From contig PAQF01000047.1 of assembly GCA_002709695.1 (NCBI GenBank), forward strand, positions 1 to 64,000: a DNA stretch of 64,000 nucleotides, written 5' to 3'. Both the position numbers and the translations under genes were made by a program. Shown here one piece after another: positions 11,307-19,943 of the stretch (position 1 is the stretch's first letter; each line of letters opens with the position of its first letter). The DNA comes from Candidatus Poribacteria bacterium (GTDB lineage: Bacteria > Poribacteria > WGA-4E > UBA9662). The notes beneath the pieces are model-generated. The model was not told the DNA's origin and made no database searches. It worked only from the letters and a program-made list of their open reading frames with translations.

Positions 11307-12113
11307 CTACCAGTTGACCTGACAGAATTCATCATAATCGATTAATTCATGGATGGTTGGTTCCTCGCCACAAATTGGACATTCAGGATCTCGTCGGAGT
11401 TTTAATTTTTTGAATTCCATATTCAAGGCGTTAAAAAGTAAAAGCTGGCCGATAAGTGGCTCTCCAATATCCAATAATACTTTTATTGTCTCAATTGCTT
11501 GAACATTGCCAACTATTCCAGGGAGAACCCCGAGAACACCAGCTTCCTGACAACTCGGTGCCATACCTGGAGGAGGGGGAAGGGGATAAAGACATCGATA
11601 ACAAGGACCTTTTCCTGGCGCGAAAACGGTTGCCTGACCTTCAAACTGGAAAATACTACCATGCACATTTGGTTTTCCAAGCATTACACAGACATCGTTA
11701 ATTAAATAACGAGTAGGGAAATTGTCGCAGCCATCAAGCACAAGATCATATTTTTCAATAAGTTCCAGTGCATTTTCACTGGATATCCGGTCTGTATAGG
11801 GAATAACCTCTACATCGGGATTAATATTAGCAATTGTTTCCATGGCTGACTCAGTTTTGAGACGACCAATATCGTTTGTACCATGTAGCACCTGCCGTTG
11901 AAGGTTGCTTAAATCGACTACATCCATATCAATAATCCCTAAAGTTCCAACTCCTGCTGCAGCTAGATACAAGGCGGCAGGGGAGCCCAGACCTCCAGCA
12001 CCAATCAGAAGTACTTTAGCTTCCAGAAGTTTTGTTTGTCCTGTTCCTCCCACTTCCTTAAGAATAATGTGTCGGCTATACCTCTCTATTTGTTCATTAC
12101 TAAAATCAAACAC
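11307..12113 (-). CDS. moeB: MoeB/ThiF/HesA-type adenylyltransferase (E1-like)
   Basis: A 268-aa E1-like enzyme that adenylates the C-terminal glycine of a small sulfur-carrier protein. Visible features are RYSRHIIL at the front, the nucleotide loop GAGGLGSP, the Mg-binding DMDVVDLSNLQRQ segment, DGCDNFPTRYL, and the zinc motifs CYRC and CPIC. SCQEAGVLG holds the usual sulfur-handling cysteine. There is no C-terminal rhodanese domain. The start is a GTG with AAAGG upstream. It is the third gene of a sulfur block after a siroheme reductase-TusA fusion and an unknown protein. That placement suggests sulfur transfer for cysteine, molybdopterin or thiamine synthesis; the exact pathway cannot be fixed from sequence. 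Confidence 0.88.
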   Translation of the reverse strand: MFDFSNEQIERYSRHIILKEVGGTGQTKLLEAKVLLIGAGGLGSPAALYLAAAGVGTLGIIDMDVVDLSNLQRQVLHGTNDIGRLKTESAMETIANINPDVEVIPYTDRISSENALELIEKYDLVLDGCDNFPTRYLINDVCVMLGKPNVHGSIFQFEGQATVFAPGKGPCYRCLYPLPPPPGMAPSCQEAGVLGVLPGIVGNVQAIETIKVLLDIGEPLIGQLLLFNALNMEFKKLKLRRDPECPICGEEPTIHELIDYDEFCQVNW

Positions 12114-12176
12114 TTGACTAATACCTTTAACTTCTAAATCGGGATGGGAATGTAGGGAATGGTAAAACCATGCATG

Positions 12177-12764
12177 TTATTTTTCGAGATTTCCCAGAAG
12201 GGTGGAAACCTCTAAATTTGCATTGGAGGAAATTAGAACTGCGAATCGCTCCCGCGGATCTTCAGACGCTTTTTCAAGAGTGAAGTCTGCATTGCCGTAT
12301 ATCTTTTCAAGAACGGGGGATAATTCAAGTTTAATGGCCTCGAAAGTTTCCTGTGTATTTGGTGCCAGATGCCGATTATTAACCATGAACAGGATTTCGT
12401 TCCCCTTGAATCGGACTTCGTTTCCCAAGTCTCGCTCCTGTTCCAGTTGTTGGCATTTTTCAAAAGTATTGATAAAAGCCTGATTAATTTTTTGGTGATT
12501 GTTGCCTTCTACATTTTCCTTTTGGTTATACAAAAACCCATGACGGTTTTGAGCATTATCAATACTATAATTAACCCGCTTGGAAATGAGTAAGACTCCC
12601 GGTCCAGCATGAGTGAAAGAGTAATCGGCATAATTCAGATAATCATCATGATCGGCTTCTTCCATCCATTTATTGAAAACCTTAATGAAATTTTGGTAAC
12701 TTATAGGACTGTCTTCGGTAACAAAGACTTTTATATTAATCTGCTGTAAATCTATGACATCCAA
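12177..12764 (-). CDS. Uncharacterised 195-aa protein of the sulfur block
   Basis: I do not recognise a named family. The protein is soluble, with no signal peptide or membrane segment. Its most characteristic pieces are WMEEADHDDYLNYADYS near residue 33, HAGPGVLLISK near residue 53, and NNRHLAPNTQETF near residue 130. It ends with an alpha/beta-looking segment around ERFAVLISSNA. It starts at a TTG with GGAG about 12 bases upstream and lies between the siroheme reductase-TusA gene (95 bases upstream) and MoeB (63 bases downstream), all on the minus strand. Its position makes a role with the reductase or the sulfur carrier the first guess, but nothing in the sequence shows a catalytic site. 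Confidence 0.72.
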   Translation of the reverse strand: MDVIDLQQINIKVFVTEDSPISYQNFIKVFNKWMEEADHDDYLNYADYSFTHAGPGVLLISKRVNYSIDNAQNRHGFLYNQKENVEGNNHQKINQAFINTFEKCQQLEQERDLGNEVRFKGNEILFMVNNRHLAPNTQETFEAIKLELSPVLEKIYGNADFTLEKASEDPRERFAVLISSNANLEVSTLLGNLEK

Positions 12765-12859
12765 TTTGCAAGAATACTCCCAGAATTTTATAAGACAGTT
12801 TAATCTAATTCATTCAAAATATATGATTAAAACACAAGTTATCGTAAAAAGTATTTAGC

Positions 12860-15301
12860 TTATTCGCCTTTACGAATTAAAAGACGGTAGTGTTGGCCAA
12901 TCCTTTTAGTGTCGACAATCTCATGGCCATCATTTGTTAGGCTCGCAGGAACATTCTCAATGGGTTCACCGTCGTCAATAGTAACCTCTAGTAACTCTCC
13001 CAGATTCATCTGTTCAAGTCTCACCTTAGCTTGAACATAGTTAAATGGACAAGCAACACCTTTTAGATCCATGGCATCAACGATTGCTTCCGCTTCAGCT
13101 GTCGGTTCTGGAATTCTAGCGGGTGCAGCTTCACGTTTCTTCCGTCCTTGCGCTTGATCCTCTTCCTCTTGTCGAATCTGCATTCGGCCATAAACGTTGT
13201 GGGACTGTTCAACAAACAAGGTTGCCTCTTCTACCCGACGATGTGTTAACTCCCCATCAAGTGTAGAGGCATTTCCCTCTGCGGCTTTGAATAGGTGTTC
13301 TCCATAAGCTGAGAAGAAAATCTGCGTATCAAAGAATCGATCCCGAAATTCCCGGATTGTCGTTTCATCATCAATGTACTGTATACCTTCAGTTGTTAGG
13401 AGACCATCAGCAGCATGAATCATGGCTTCAAACGAGCGTGCAGCTGAATCTTCAAACTCGCCGTCTTCCAAATGAACACCAGCTTCGTAGATCAAACGAT
13501 CAGCTTCTTCCAGTTTGAAAGAGACCAGTGCCACTAACTCTCCGGCACACTCACCTACGCCTTTTTGTAACTTAAATTCTTTTGTATCACCTGTGTCGAT
13601 ATAATAGCTAGGGTCTTCTTCATAAGACGGAATTTCGTCATACTGTTTTAGAACTGCCTTAATTTCAGGTTTCCCCAACCGCTCAATGTAGCTGGTGAAA
13701 GTTTCATCTTCACCAGTTCTCTCGTCTAGATATCGACCAGTCAAGTGTTCAATAAACTGCGGGATATTCTTGCCATGAATCTTACCGGCAGCTAAGCCAT
13801 AAGAACCAGCATTCTCGACAGCATGTCCCCCCAACATAACTTGGTAATAAGGCGCGATGTGCCCTGCTATACGACGAGAAGAACCAAAGAAACCAATGTT
13901 GGCTACATGGTGTGCGCCACAGGAGTTAGGACAACCACTAATTTTGATCCTCAAGTCTTTGATTTCTTCCTTGGCTCCGTTTTCCAAAAAGTAACCTCGT
14001 AGTGAAGCTGCTAAACCTCGTGAAGAAGAAATTCCTAACTTGCAAGAATCAGTGCCAGGACAAGCCGTAATATCAGTTAGTCGTTCAGCATCACCTTCCG
14101 CCAAGCCAATGGCTTTCAATTCGCTATAGACAGAGGGTAAGTCACTCATCGTAACCCAACGAAGAACGATATTTTGTTCAACAGTAGCTCGAACCGTCTC
14201 TTTGACATACTTACGGGCTATGTCGGCTAAACCACGGGTTTGATCCGATGTGATGTCGCCCAAAGGCAGGGTGATTTGTACCACGGCATAGCCTGGTTGT
14301 GCTTGAGGTTTAACATTGGTAGCATGCCAAGCATGAAATCCATCTGGCTTGACTACACCATTGAGCTGGGTTGGAGGCCTGAGCGGCGATTCATCAAATT
14401 TTTCCAGATCATCTAGATAGGATGTCCATGCGGGATCATGGCGCAATTTCTCTCGTTCCACATAAACTTCCCGACGAAATTCGTCTATACCGAGTTTCGC
14501 TACTACGAATTTCATCCGAGCTTTATTTCGGTTCTTACGCTCCCCTAATCGGCTAAAGACTTTAGCCATTGCTTGCGAAACAGGAAGAAGTTCTTCCACA
14601 GGTAGAAATTCCTCTAGGATTTTAGCTCTATGAGGAACCGCCCCAAGTCCTCCCCCAACATACATCTTGAACCCATGTTTCTTTTCACCATCGACTTCTT
14701 TTACAACAGCTACAGCACCAATGTCATGCATCTGGGCAAAGCCGCAAGCGTGATCGTGACAACCAGAAAAGGAAATCTTAAACTTTCGCCCAAAGTCTTG
14801 CCCATCAGGATGACCAAGTAAGAAAGATGAAAGAGCTTGGGCATAAGGAGTAACATCAAACGTTTCATCATTACAAACGCCAGATAGTGGACATGCAGTG
14901 ACATTTCGAACGACATTTCCACATGCCTCTTTGGTAGTAATTCCCACTGCAGCTAAGCGTCTCATCAATTCAGGAGTGTTGTTAATATCAACATAGTGGT
15001 ACTGAACATCTTGCCGAGTAGTAATATGTATAATACAATCGGAAAATTCTTCACCAACGTCAGCCAACATTTCCAATTGATCAGCGTCCAAACCTCCATA
15101 AGGAATCTTGACCCGAATCATTTGGGACCCATCGTCTCGTTGACCGTAGACACCATGACGGAGTCTAAATTCAGTGAAGACCTCTTCTGCTACTTGACCA
15201 GACTGGACACGCCCAAGTTGGATTTCGTAAATCTCGATGGCACGGGCAACATCTGGAGGGATTGCTTCTGCATTATAAGGGACTAATTGTTCTGTTGCCA
15301 T
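12860..15301 (-). CDS. Siroheme nitrite/sulfite reductase fused to a C-terminal TusA domain
   Basis: An 813-aa protein. Residues 1 to about 550 hold the two ferredoxin-like half-domains and siroheme domains of sulfite or nitrite reductases. The catalytic [4Fe-4S]-siroheme cysteines are 414 and 420 (CPGTDSC) and 457 and 461 (CPNSC). The N-terminal half carries further cysteines at the pseudo-symmetric places: 137 and 143 (CPLSGVC) and 181 and 186 (CHDHAC). A helical, HEPN-like region follows (about 570-700), then a TusA sulfur-carrier domain with Cys751 in GVACPFN, where the second Pro of CPxP is missing. The ATG at 15301 follows AAGGAG at 9 bases and is preferred to the TTG at 15325. The fusion points to sulfite rather than nitrite as substrate. 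Confidence 0.88.
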   Translation of the reverse strand: MATEQLVPYNAEAIPPDVARAIEIYEIQLGRVQSGQVAEEVFTEFRLRHGVYGQRDDGSQMIRVKIPYGGLDADQLEMLADVGEEFSDCIIHITTRQDVQYHYVDINNTPELMRRLAAVGITTKEACGNVVRNVTACPLSGVCNDETFDVTPYAQALSSFLLGHPDGQDFGRKFKISFSGCHDHACGFAQMHDIGAVAVVKEVDGEKKHGFKMYVGGGLGAVPHRAKILEEFLPVEELLPVSQAMAKVFSRLGERKNRNKARMKFVVAKLGIDEFRREVYVEREKLRHDPAWTSYLDDLEKFDESPLRPPTQLNGVVKPDGFHAWHATNVKPQAQPGYAVVQITLPLGDITSDQTRGLADIARKYVKETVRATVEQNIVLRWVTMSDLPSVYSELKAIGLAEGDAERLTDITACPGTDSCKLGISSSRGLAASLRGYFLENGAKEEIKDLRIKISGCPNSCGAHHVANIGFFGSSRRIAGHIAPYYQVMLGGHAVENAGSYGLAAGKIHGKNIPQFIEHLTGRYLDERTGEDETFTSYIERLGKPEIKAVLKQYDEIPSYEEDPSYYIDTGDTKEFKLQKGVGECAGELVALVSFKLEEADRLIYEAGVHLEDGEFEDSAARSFEAMIHAADGLLTTEGIQYIDDETTIREFRDRFFDTQIFFSAYGEHLFKAAEGNASTLDGELTHRRVEEATLFVEQSHNVYGRMQIRQEEEDQAQGRKKREAAPARIPEPTAEAEAIVDAMDLKGVACPFNYVQAKVRLEQMNLGELLEVTIDDGEPIENVPASLTNDGHEIVDTKRIGQHYRLLIRKGE

Positions 15302-15413
15302 TTTTTCTAACTCCTTATCACCCAAGTTATGGTGGGAAAGAACCAGCCTTGGCCGATTATTTTCTGCCTAAATTTGTTTTGGGAGAACACTAAACCATAA
15401 TATATAAAAAGCC

Positions 15414-15442
15414 ATTATACGATAAAATACAAACCTAAGCAA
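15414..15442 (-). promoter_or_regulatory. Sigma70-type promoter of the sulfur block
   Basis: On the minus strand TTGCTT (15442-15437) is followed by a 17-base spacer and a perfect TATAAT (15419-15414). Transcription would start near 15407, about 105 bases before the reductase ATG at 15301. That leader contains a short CCCA-TGGG hairpin but no riboswitch I recognise. Confidence 0.65.
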
Positions 15443-15498
15443 GTCTAGAACTGAAAAAAATCGTCTAGATTATAATTCTGGAGTGGGTTGTTTACTAA

Positions 15499-16293
15499 TC
15501 AGAGGTTTTCTACCATCCATTGATAAGATTTTGTTTGACCAACTCCATCATTCTCACGTCCCTCATATTCGCACGTCCAAACACCATTATAACCTGCATT
15601 CTTTAAGAGACGAACTGCCTTCTTGAGATGAATTTCACCTTCTCCTAATGCTTCACCGCGATAGTTTCCTCGAGATCCTCGACCATCTTTTAAATGCATA
15701 TGCAATGTGTATGGCGCAAGAATTTCATAGTACCTATCTACTTGATCGAGATCGTGGCCAAACCAACGATAATTCATGGTATCGAGACAGACACCCACTA
15801 AATCTGAATCAACTCGCTGAATCAATTCAAGTTGTAAATCTCCATCGTTTGTAACAACCCCATGATTATCAACTGCCAAAAGAATCCCATCTCGTTCAGC
15901 AAATTGTTCCAAACACCGTTTAAGGCAGGTTTCCATGGCCTCGACCCAACGTGTTTCGGGTACGCTATCCTTTGGCGCTCCCCCTTCCATACGTAATGTT
16001 GAAGTTCCTAAAGTATTAGCAAGACTCGCAATGCGTTCAACTTGGTCAACCTGCGTTTTAATCTGTTGTGGATCGAGAACAACGAAATCGTTTCCGGCGG
16101 CAACAGCTGAAACCTTTAGATCATATGAGTCAATTTTTTTCCGTAGATCCTCGGCATTATTTTCGGCATCGTCTCCCCAAATACTCCCAATCTGGATTTC
16201 TACGTACTTGTAGCCAATTTGACTACAATAGGCTAGAAAGTCGTCCATTGACCCAGCAAAATTATAATGGATGATTCCCAATTTTGTATCCAT
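15499..16293 (-). CDS. Sugar phosphate isomerase/epimerase (AP-endonuclease-2-like TIM barrel)
   Basis: A 264-aa xylose-isomerase-like TIM barrel of the AP2Ec superfamily. The metal-binding strands are visible as YVEIQIG near residue 30, LAVDNHG near 145, VCLDTMN near 170, HMHLKDG near 200 and a closing CEYEG near 248. Such proteins isomerise or epimerise keto-sugars and inositol derivatives with a divalent metal; the substrate is unknown here. The ATG is preceded by GGAG at 6 bases. The glycoside-hydrolase-like gene at 16420 lies 126 bases upstream on the same strand, so both may belong to one carbohydrate-use transcript. Confidence 0.88.
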   Translation of the reverse strand: MDTKLGIIHYNFAGSMDDFLAYCSQIGYKYVEIQIGSIWGDDAENNAEDLRKKIDSYDLKVSAVAAGNDFVVLDPQQIKTQVDQVERIASLANTLGTSTLRMEGGAPKDSVPETRWVEAMETCLKRCLEQFAERDGILLAVDNHGVVTNDGDLQLELIQRVDSDLVGVCLDTMNYRWFGHDLDQVDRYYEILAPYTLHMHLKDGRGSRGNYRGEALGEGEIHLKKAVRLLKNAGYNGVWTCEYEGRENDGVGQTKSYQWMVENL

Positions 16294-16419
16294 TTTTCAC
16301 TCCAAATTAAAATTCTAAACCAATCCCCTGTGGATATCCAAGTACATCTCTCTAGAGAAAGTTTAACTGTAAACTAAATTAGACATCAAGCTTTTTATAT
16401 GATTTAGTTTTAATTATAA

Positions 16420-17850
16420 TCAAAAAAATGAATTGAGTGCCATAGGACGCCCTGTGTTTTCAACGTTCCAAATTCCAGCTAACGCGGAGATCTTTTCATC
16501 TGATAAATAGCAGTAACGTTGAACCCACATCCCATCTGCAGTGGTATCTCTAACAATATTGACTGTCCGTTTCCACTGTTCTAATGGAACATATCCATGT
16601 GCCAGTGGAGTGACAGGTACCCTCTTGCCAACTTGACGAACGACCTCATCTATTCGATGAACAAAGGTCTCAAAATGGACAGGATGATTTTCAGTTGCAC
16701 TTGGAATATGGTAATTTGCAAAGGTTGGCGATTTAACATCATCTGGCAAGTTGAACCAAGTTTTAATAGCTTCGAGAATAGCAGACTCTCCCAAGTCTGG
16801 ATTCCAACTTCTCAAAACTTGACCATACCAACGTGGCATCGACGACCAATGGAAAGTATAAAGTTTAGGACGGATACCCTGAACGATTTCTGCCAAGCGG
16901 CTATAGTCCATACCGCTAGACCGATTAAATGGTGGAGCCCAACCGTTGGCTATCAACTCAACATCGGTATATCCTGATTGGTCCATTGCCTTGCGAATCT
17001 CATGATAAAGACCGTGAACAACATCTGATTTGAAGCGTAGAAAATCGCAAAAGCCGGAGAAACGCACTAATAGATCTATTATCTCCGATGGGTTTTGAAC
17101 AATACGTTTAGCGTGATCTAGTCGATCAGACGTCAAATTATGCAAGTAATTCCACAGACTAACTACGTCCTGTTCAATCTTCTCTGAATTGTACCCAAGT
17201 TCTTGCATATGTTGCTGTGAATATGAACTAAAGCAACTGAAATGGTCTTCCAACAAGTAGGTTGTATACTCGACCCAATCTAAACAAACACCGTCAACTT
17301 GGGGTTGCTGACTGACTTCATCTAAAACAGTTGCTATAGCCCAATCACGTACATTAGGAGAGCTAGGACAACCTTGGTTAGCTACCCTTCGGTTTGGGTC
17401 CGGAATCTGCCCATTAATCCACCGCATTTTATCCTCATCTCTGAGTTTTGGTATCGCTAGAGGTGTGACAGAAGTGTAGATCTTCCAACCTCGTTTTTTC
17501 GCCGACTCGTAAATTTTATCAGGTAAATCAGCATCTAGATCATTCGGAATTTCTTTCCATTCAGGTTTGTAACATAGGTTGTTGTACCATGATAGTTCCG
17601 GTTTTTTTGCACGGAAGCTTTCCAGATAGAGTTCAGGTTTACCCCATACTAGCCGATCAAAGACTCGACCATACCCATCAATATCGAGTGGTGGGGCGCG
17701 AAAGCCTGTATCGGGACCTGCTTGACGATTTAGAATACGACCGCAATTGATCGCTGTTGCCCCGGAGGACTCGATACGATCCATAACTGCATTTATACCT
17801 TCAACTTGTACATCCAACGGTGTCATTACTATACCAAGAAATTTTGCCAC
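16420..17850 (-). CDS. Glycoside-hydrolase-like TIM-barrel protein, substrate unknown
   Basis: A 476-aa cytoplasmic-looking protein with no signal peptide. VDGVCLDWVEY (Asp191) resembles the strand-end motif that carries a catalytic acid in the putative glycosyl-hydrolase-like (GHL) families. KRGWKIYTSVTPL near residue 120 fits the region where such families place a substrate-facing strand, and LYTFHWSSMPRWYG and PVTPLAHGY look like later barrel strands. I cannot assign a numbered GH family. The start is a GTG with AAAGGAAA upstream. It precedes the AP2Ec isomerase on the same strand, which supports a role in sugar breakdown. Confidence 0.6.
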   Translation of the reverse strand: MAKFLGIVMTPLDVQVEGINAVMDRIESSGATAINCGRILNRQAGPDTGFRAPPLDIDGYGRVFDRLVWGKPELYLESFRAKKPELSWYNNLCYKPEWKEIPNDLDADLPDKIYESAKKRGWKIYTSVTPLAIPKLRDEDKMRWINGQIPDPNRRVANQGCPSSPNVRDWAIATVLDEVSQQPQVDGVCLDWVEYTTYLLEDHFSCFSSYSQQHMQELGYNSEKIEQDVVSLWNYLHNLTSDRLDHAKRIVQNPSEIIDLLVRFSGFCDFLRFKSDVVHGLYHEIRKAMDQSGYTDVELIANGWAPPFNRSSGMDYSRLAEIVQGIRPKLYTFHWSSMPRWYGQVLRSWNPDLGESAILEAIKTWFNLPDDVKSPTFANYHIPSATENHPVHFETFVHRIDEVVRQVGKRVPVTPLAHGYVPLEQWKRTVNIVRDTTADGMWVQRYCYLSDEKISALAGIWNVENTGRPMALNSFF

Positions 17851-18023
17851 ATGATTTCCTTTAGTTCAGTTTAATGTTATTTAATCCTGCCGATGTGAAA
17901 ATCATATAATAATAACGCATTTAATGATTTGTGAGAATGGATTATACAATCTGGAAATTTGATTTGGTTAAAGTCGCACAAAGGATTTTCTCATACCCAG
18001 CTAAATTACAGGAAATAAACATA

Positions 18024-18045
18024 TTAAGGGTAAGTTTACCCTTAA
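18024..18045. promoter_or_regulatory. 22-bp inverted repeat in a divergent intergenic region
   Basis: TTAAGGGTAA (18024-18033) and TTACCCTTAA (18036-18045) are perfect inverted repeats with a 2-base spacer. The repeat lies in the 372-base gap between the minus-strand gene starting at 17850 and the plus-strand ABC operon starting at 18223. It has no U-run, so a dimeric repressor operator is more likely than a terminator. Nothing else was recognised in the gap apart from a weak TTGACT at 18122. Confidence 0.45.
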
Positions 18046-18222
18046 GTCAGTGTCCCTCTACGATCTATAGATTTTTAGTACGAATCCTGATATAATTGCT
18101 TTTATAGAGTGTAAAATTATCGTTGACTTAGATTAGTAGTTTAAACTGAATAAACTAAACATGATGTCAATCAAGACTACTGATATTTAAGTGGCCAAAG
18201 CAGGATTCTTAGGAGCCAGATT

Positions 18223-19104
18223 TTGAAAAAGATCATCACCATGTCACTTTGTCTATTATTCTTTTTGTTACTGATTTCTTGTACCCATGATAAAAAGCCT
18301 GGCCATCAAACTTCATCGACTGTTCGACCTACTAACGATCTGCTAGCTCAAATTCAAAAAAAGGGTACTATCTTTGTCTCAACAGACCCAAATTATGAGC
18401 CACAATCATACTTAACAGAACAAGGGGAATTTGTGGGTTTTGACATCGATGTTGCTAAGGAAATCGGTAAACGCTTGGGGGTGCAAGTGAAATTTAGTAC
18501 TCCCGATTGGGATTTGGTTGCTGCTGGAAACTGGGGAGGACAGTGGCATATGAGCGTCGGTTCAATGGCTATTACAACCAGACGCCAAGAGATACTCGAT
18601 TTTGCCCAACCTCCCTACTACTATACAGTCGCACAGTTTGCGGCAACTAATGGTGCTGGAATCAATACACTAGAGGATATTAACGGACAAAGTATCTGTG
18701 TATGTGTGTCTACTGTTTACGAAGATTGGCTTAACGGAATCGTAGAATTTCCAAAATCAAGCCTTTATGCAAATCCACCAATGAACGCTACTGTCATTCC
18801 ACTAAAAACGGACAACGAATGTGTTCAATCGATTCAGGCGGGGCGTGAAGAATTTGCCATTTTCCTTACTTCTAATACGATTGTCGAAGCAGCTATAAAA
18901 AACGGAATATCCGTTCACAAAGTGGGCCCTCCTGTTTTTGCAGAAAATTTGGCAGTTGCTTTTGATAAAAATAGTGTTAAGGATAATGCCCGATTGGTAA
19001 AGAAAGTGAGTGAAATTATCGTTGATATGCATGAAGATGGAACACTTAGCACTTTTTCAATGAAATGGTTCAAGGAAGATAGAACCAAAAACCCAAGTAT
19101 ATGA
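18223..19104 (+). CDS. Amino-acid ABC transporter substrate-binding lipoprotein (SBP family 3)
   Basis: The signal peptide ends in the lipobox LLISC, so the protein should be anchored in the periplasm. The body is a family-3 solute-binding protein: GTIFVSTDPNYEP starts the first lobe, FVGFDIDVAKEIGKRLG follows, and GSMAITTRRQEILDFAQPPYY is the hinge region typical of polar amino-acid binders. The exact amino acid is not readable. The start is a TTG placed 7 bases after AGGAG. The permease gene overlaps its last 4 bases and the ATPase follows, forming a complete importer. Confidence 0.92.
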   Translation: MKKIITMSLCLLFFLLLISCTHDKKPGHQTSSTVRPTNDLLAQIQKKGTIFVSTDPNYEPQSYLTEQGEFVGFDIDVAKEIGKRLGVQVKFSTPDWDLVAAGNWGGQWHMSVGSMAITTRRQEILDFAQPPYYYTVAQFAATNGAGINTLEDINGQSICVCVSTVYEDWLNGIVEFPKSSLYANPPMNATVIPLKTDNECVQSIQAGREEFAIFLTSNTIVEAAIKNGISVHKVGPPVFAENLAVAFDKNSVKDNARLVKKVSEIIVDMHEDGTLSTFSMKWFKEDRTKNPSI

Positions 19105-19943
19105 AACGCACACTTGGTTCCAATTTGAAGAACCAAAGCGAACTGATTGAAGAACTAAGGAAACGACAGCAATTCCGTTTTCAGCTTAGTGTTTATTTGT
19201 CTTGGTTAGGTTTACTTATTATTTTGTTATTTGCTTTTAGTGGTTTTGAAGCTCAGTTTTGGGGGATTCAAGTTAGAACCATTAAACTTGATTTTCAATT
19301 TATTCGTAGACATGCTCCCTTTATAGCTGGCGGGATTGGTTTAACAATTCTCTTGTCTTTTTTCTCCATTATTTTGGCATCCTGTTTAGCTTTCTTGGGC
19401 GCACTCGGTCGGTTGTCTAAGATTCCATTAGTTTACGCATTAGCAACCTTCTATATATCCCTAATTCGTGGCACTCCACTTTTGTTACAGATTATTTTCT
19501 TCTATCTGGGATTACCTCAGTTGGGTATACGCCTATCCGGTATGACAGCTGGGATCTTGGCATTAGGAATCAACTACGGCGCTTACATGACTGAAATTTT
19601 CCGAGCAGGTATCCAATCAGTAGGTGTAGGCCAACGAGAAGCTGCATTAGCAATAGGTATGAACCAACGCCAGTTGATGCAAAGAATCGTACTGCCACAG
19701 GCCATTCGGTTGGTTATACCCCCAATTGGAAATCAGTTTATTGCCATGCTGAAGGATACTGCTTTAGTTTCTGTTACTGGTTTCGTCTGGGAGATTCTCT
19801 GGAGAGCGCAGAAGCAAGGACGTGCATACTTCCGGAACCTAGAAGCACTATTTATTGCTGCTATCTTTTACTGGATTTTAACCATTATCTTCTCTCTAAT
19901 TCAAGGACGTGTGGAAGCATATTTTGCTAAAGGTGACCGTTGA
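19101..19943 (+). CDS. Amino-acid ABC transporter permease (HisM/GlnP type)
   Basis: A 280-aa inner-membrane permease with a cytoplasmic N-terminal tail, a first membrane segment near residues 28-46, and a conserved five-helix core starting near residue 70. The EAA loop that contacts the ATPase is visible as REAALAIGMNQRQLMQRIVLPQAIR. LIRGTPLLLQI is typical of the polar amino-acid permease family. The gene overlaps the binding-protein gene by ATGA and the ATPase gene by one base, so translation of the three is probably coupled. Confidence 0.93.
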   Translation: MKRTLGSNLKNQSELIEELRKRQQFRFQLSVYLSWLGLLIILLFAFSGFEAQFWGIQVRTIKLDFQFIRRHAPFIAGGIGLTILLSFFSIILASCLAFLGALGRLSKIPLVYALATFYISLIRGTPLLLQIIFFYLGLPQLGIRLSGMTAGILALGINYGAYMTEIFRAGIQSVGVGQREAALAIGMNQRQLMQRIVLPQAIRLVIPPIGNQFIAMLKDTALVSVTGFVWEILWRAQKQGRAYFRNLEALFIAAIFYWILTIIFSLIQGRVEAYFAKGDR

